From: CAZGYE01 sp964530165
GTDB taxonomy: Bacteria; Planctomycetota; Planctomycetia; Planctomycetales; Planctomycetaceae
NCBI GenBank assembly: GCA_964530165.1
Contig: CAZGYE010000105.1
Span: forward strand, 1-16,689
Length of the DNA stretch: 16,689 nt
Direction of reading: 5' to 3'
Part shown: positions 13,969-16,689 of the stretch, one piece after another
Position numbering within the stretch: position 1 is the first letter of the stretch
How the letters are laid out: every line of letters starts with the position of its first letter
Position numbers and translations under genes: made by a program
Notes under the pieces: model-generated
The model's input: only the letters and a program-made list of their open reading frames with translations
What the model was told of the DNA's origin: nothing
The model's database searches: none

Positions 13969-16689
13969 ATGATCCGAGAAATGCGAGCGAATGGACTATC
14001 GTATTCGGGAATTCTCCCAGCAGTAGTCTTATCTTTCTCCGCGTTCGTCCTGGTGACCGCGGACGCGTCTGGACAGAGCGTCGCCGGTGACTTGGCTCGA
14101 AAGATTCTTGAAGCGACCGGGGTCAAGGGCGGGCTGGTCGTCCATCTTGGTTGCGGCGACGGCAAACTGACCGCCGCGCTGCGGGCAAACGACCGCTACC
14201 TCGTCCACGGCCTGGACGGCGACGCGGCCAATGTCGAGAAAGCCCGCAAGCACATCCAATCGCTTGGACTGTACGGCAAGGTGTCAGTCGACCGGTTGGG
14301 CGGCAGTCATCTGCCCTATGTCGACAACCTGGTGAACCTGCTCGTAGCGGAAGATCTTGGTGACGTGTCGATGGACGAGGTCCTGCGCGTCTTGGCGCCG
14401 AACGGCGTGGCGTACATCAAGCGAAATAACAAGTGGACCAAGACCCGCAAACCTCGGCCAAAGGAGATCGACGAGTGGACGCACTTCCTGCATGACGCCA
14501 GCAACAACGCGGTGTCCGATGATTCGGTGGTCGGGCCGCCACATCAGTTGCAGTGGGTGGGCAGACCGAAGTGGGCGCGAAGTCACGACCACTTGGCCAG
14601 CGTCAGCGCCGCGGTCTCGTCTGCAGGCCGCATCGTCTACATTGTGGACGAGGCGCCCATTGCCGCGATCGTATTGCTGCCGCAGTGGTATCTCGTAGCG
14701 CGTGATGCGTTTAGCGGCGTGGTCCTTTGGAAGCGGCCGATCCCGAAATGGCAGTGGCATCTGCGTGGCTTCCGCACCGGTCCGAGCGACTTGGCGAGAC
14801 GACTGGTCGCGGTGGGCGACCGAGTGTATGTCACACTCGGCATCGATGCGCCGCTCAGCGCGCTGGATGCAGCGACGGGCCGAACCGTTGCGACGTACGA
14901 AGCGACCGGCGGCACACGCGAGGTCGTGTACAACGAGGGCACGCTGGCGGTCGTGGCGGGGGAGGCCGGGGCGCAACAGGCGGCGGCCAAGGCCGGGCGC
15001 CGGGGAAAGCGTCCGGGCTTTGCGGACGTGCGCTCCCAGCGGCCCGCATACGCGGAGCAACCACCTCTGAAACGCATCATGGCGATTGACGCCGCAACCG
15101 GGCGTTTGATCTGGAAGAAGTCCGACGCCGATACGGCCGAGCTGATGCCCACGACACTGGCCGTCAGCAAGGGTCGCGTGTTCTTCCAGAACGCCGACGA
15201 GTTGCTCTGTTTGGACGCAGGGTCCGGCGGCGAGGTCTGGCGGGCCAGGCGACCTGTCAGCCGCAGTCGGCCGACCTGGTCCGCCCCGACGCTGGTTGTG
15301 TACGGCGACGTCGTGCTCTCGGGCGACCGTGCTGTGACGCAGAAGAAGACGTCGGATGGAGACGACCGGCGGAAGGTCGAATGGATCGTCAGCAGTGCCG
15401 GCGGCCGTGCGCCGGTGGGCGAGCTGATCGCGTTCTCGGCCGACGACGGCAAACAGCTTTGGAGCTCCAAGTGTCAGGAGTGCTACAACGCCCCGGTCGA
15501 CGTGCTGGTGGCCGATGGTCTTGTATGGACCGGGCGCCTCGTCAGGGCGAGTGAACCGGGCATCACCGAAGGCCGCGATCCGAAGACCGGCAAGATCAAA
15601 CGCACCCGTCCCAAAGACCAGACCTTCTTCGAGGCTGGAATGGGCCATCAACGCTGCTACCGGAACAAAGCGACCAACCGGTACCTTGTGCTTGGCCGCT
15701 CAGGCGTCGAGTTTATCGAGCTGGCCACTGGCAAGGCGATCCCCAACCACTGGACGCGGGGCACATGCCAGTACGGGGTCATCCCGTGCAATGGGCTGCT
15801 TTACGCGCCGCCGCATTCCTGCGCGTGCTTCATGAGATCGAAGCTCAACGGGTTCAACTGCTTTGCTCCCGCAAGAGAGCCGCGAGTCGAGGGTCGAGAG
15901 TTGAAAGGCGCCGACCGGCTGGAACACGGCCCCGCTTACTCCCAAATCCCAAACCGCTATTCGGAAGTTCCCAATCCTTCCGATTGGCCCACGTATCGGC
16001 ATGATGCAGCCCGCAGCGGCCGCACAACCGTGCCACTTGCCACGAAGCTGACACCCGCCTGGAAGCAGCAATTCGCCGGGCGGCTCAGCAGTGTGGTGAT
16101 TGCCGAAGGGTTGCTGGCGGTCGCCCAGATCGATGCGCATACGGTCCATGCACTGGACGTCAAGGACGGTCGGCGGGTTTGGAGCTACACGGCTGGCGGC
16201 CGTGTCGATTCGCCGCCAACGATTGCTGAAGGCCGTGTGCTGTTTGGCTCGGCCGACGGGTGGGTCTACTGCCTGCGCGCCTCGGATGGGGCTTTAGCGT
16301 GGCGGTTCCGCGCGGCGCCGGGGGAGCAACGCATCGTGTCCACTGGACAGCTCGAATCGGCCTGGCCGGTCCCCGGCAGCGTGTTGGTGCGCGACGGCGT
16401 CGTCTACTGCGCCGCCGGCAGATCGTCTTACCTTGAAGGAGGCATTCGGTTGTGCCGTCTCGACGCGAAGAGCGGCCGGCTGCTGTCGGAGACGCCGATC
16501 GACGACCGCGATCCCCAGACCGGCACTCAGCGCAAAGGAGTCGTTCACGGGACGAACATGCCCGGTGCGTTGCCGGACGTCCTCTCGTGCGACGGAGCAT
16601 CGATCTACATGCGACATCGGCGATTTGACTTGACCGGCCGGCCGCAGGAGCCGGATGTCACGCACCTGTTTTGCGCGGTGGGCTTCTTG
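13969..16689 (+). CDS. Secreted PQQ-like beta-propeller protein with N-terminal methyltransferase-like domain, 3' end outside the window
   Basis: The frame is open for 907 codons to the right edge. The ATG at 13969 has GGAG six bases upstream. A hydrophobic segment (residues about 12-31, ILPAVVLSFSAFVLV) looks like a signal peptide or membrane anchor. Residues about 45-155 resemble a class I methyltransferase: LGCGDG (60-65) matches the AdoMet-binding glycine loop, and Asp83 or Asp85 ends the second strand. After a linker (EIDEWTHFLHDASNNAVSDD) the rest is a series of PQQ-like propeller blades with repeats such as DAATGRLIWKK, DGKQLWSS and DGRRVWSY. Planctomycetes encode many such large secreted propeller proteins; their substrates are unknown. 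Whether it binds PQQ or AdoMet is undetermined, and catalysis is doubtful because free AdoMet is not expected outside the cytoplasm. The segment at residues 640-660 looks like an in-frame insertion. Confidence 0.88.
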   Translation, partial: MIREMRANGLSYSGILPAVVLSFSAFVLVTADASGQSVAGDLARKILEATGVKGGLVVHLGCGDGKLTAALRANDRYLVHGLDGDAANVEKARKHIQSLGLYGKVSVDRLGGSHLPYVDNLVNLLVAEDLGDVSMDEVLRVLAPNGVAYIKRNNKWTKTRKPRPKEIDEWTHFLHDASNNAVSDDSVVGPPHQLQWVGRPKWARSHDHLASVSAAVSSAGRIVYIVDEAPIAAIVLLPQWYLVARDAFSGVVLWKRPIPKWQWHLRGFRTGPSDLARRLVAVGDRVYVTLGIDAPLSALDAATGRTVATYEATGGTREVVYNEGTLAVVAGEAGAQQAAAKAGRRGKRPGFADVRSQRPAYAEQPPLKRIMAIDAATGRLIWKKSDADTAELMPTTLAVSKGRVFFQNADELLCLDAGSGGEVWRARRPVSRSRPTWSAPTLVVYGDVVLSGDRAVTQKKTSDGDDRRKVEWIVSSAGGRAPVGELIAFSADDGKQLWSSKCQECYNAPVDVLVADGLVWTGRLVRASEPGITEGRDPKTGKIKRTRPKDQTFFEAGMGHQRCYRNKATNRYLVLGRSGVEFIELATGKAIPNHWTRGTCQYGVIPCNGLLYAPPHSCACFMRSKLNGFNCFAPAREPRVEGRELKGADRLEHGPAYSQIPNRYSEVPNPSDWPTYRHDAARSGRTTVPLATKLTPAWKQQFAGRLSSVVIAEGLLAVAQIDAHTVHALDVKDGRRVWSYTAGGRVDSPPTIAEGRVLFGSADGWVYCLRASDGALAWRFRAAPGEQRIVSTGQLESAWPVPGSVLVRDGVVYCAAGRSSYLEGGIRLCRLDAKSGRLLSETPIDDRDPQTGTQRKGVVHGTNMPGALPDVLSCDGASIYMRHRRFDLTGRPQEPDVTHLFCAVGFL

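Noticed and set aside
14284..15651. Minus-strand open frame of 455 codons opposite the propeller protein
   Set aside because: The plus-strand frame is open throughout, with a signal sequence and PQQ-like repeats; the antisense frame has none.

Overview
The window most resembles a planctomycete or a related PVC-group bacterium. The pointers are two neighbouring secreted sulfatases of the formylglycine type, a large secreted PQQ-like beta-propeller protein fused to a methyltransferase-like domain, an enolase-superfamily sugar-acid enzyme, and many short GC-rich hairpin repeats, one set surrounding a REP-associated tyrosine transposase. The phylum is inferred from gene content; no rRNA or other marker gene is present.

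Layout. Positions 1-1087 (minus) hold the N-terminal part of a sulfatase running off the left edge. Positions 1143-1880 are a REP/transposase unit: a Y1 transposase gene (minus) flanked by hairpin palindromes. A second, complete sulfatase (1930-3711, minus) follows and is closely similar to the first. A 308 bp gap with a doublet of hairpins separates it from a divergent enolase-superfamily gene (4020-5141, plus). Positions 5275-7759 form a minus-strand accessory block: a potassium-channel-like protein, an HNH endonuclease, a nucleotidyltransferase-like protein and a small helical protein overlapping it by four bases. A cluster of three hairpins lies inside this block. Positions 7766-8413 show no supportable gene.

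The metabolic core is 8414-13727. A PaaK-family acyl-CoA ligase (minus) is divergent from a three-gene operon (plus). The operon encodes a [2Fe-2S] subunit, a molybdopterin subunit and an FAD subunit of a xanthine dehydrogenase family enzyme. The FAD subunit carries a cysteine insertion with the spacing known from the extra [4Fe-4S] cluster of 4-hydroxybenzoyl-CoA reductase (HcrB). The simplest reading is activation of an aromatic acid to its CoA thioester followed by reductive removal of a ring hydroxyl, a step of anaerobic aromatic degradation. One oddity is a Gln where the family's catalytic Glu is expected in the large subunit.

From 13969 to the right edge runs the 5' part (907 codons) of the methyltransferase/PQQ-propeller fusion. 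The sulfatases, enolase-superfamily enzyme and propeller protein fit a polysaccharide-degrading lifestyle. The aromatic-CoA genes add a separate catabolic capacity.
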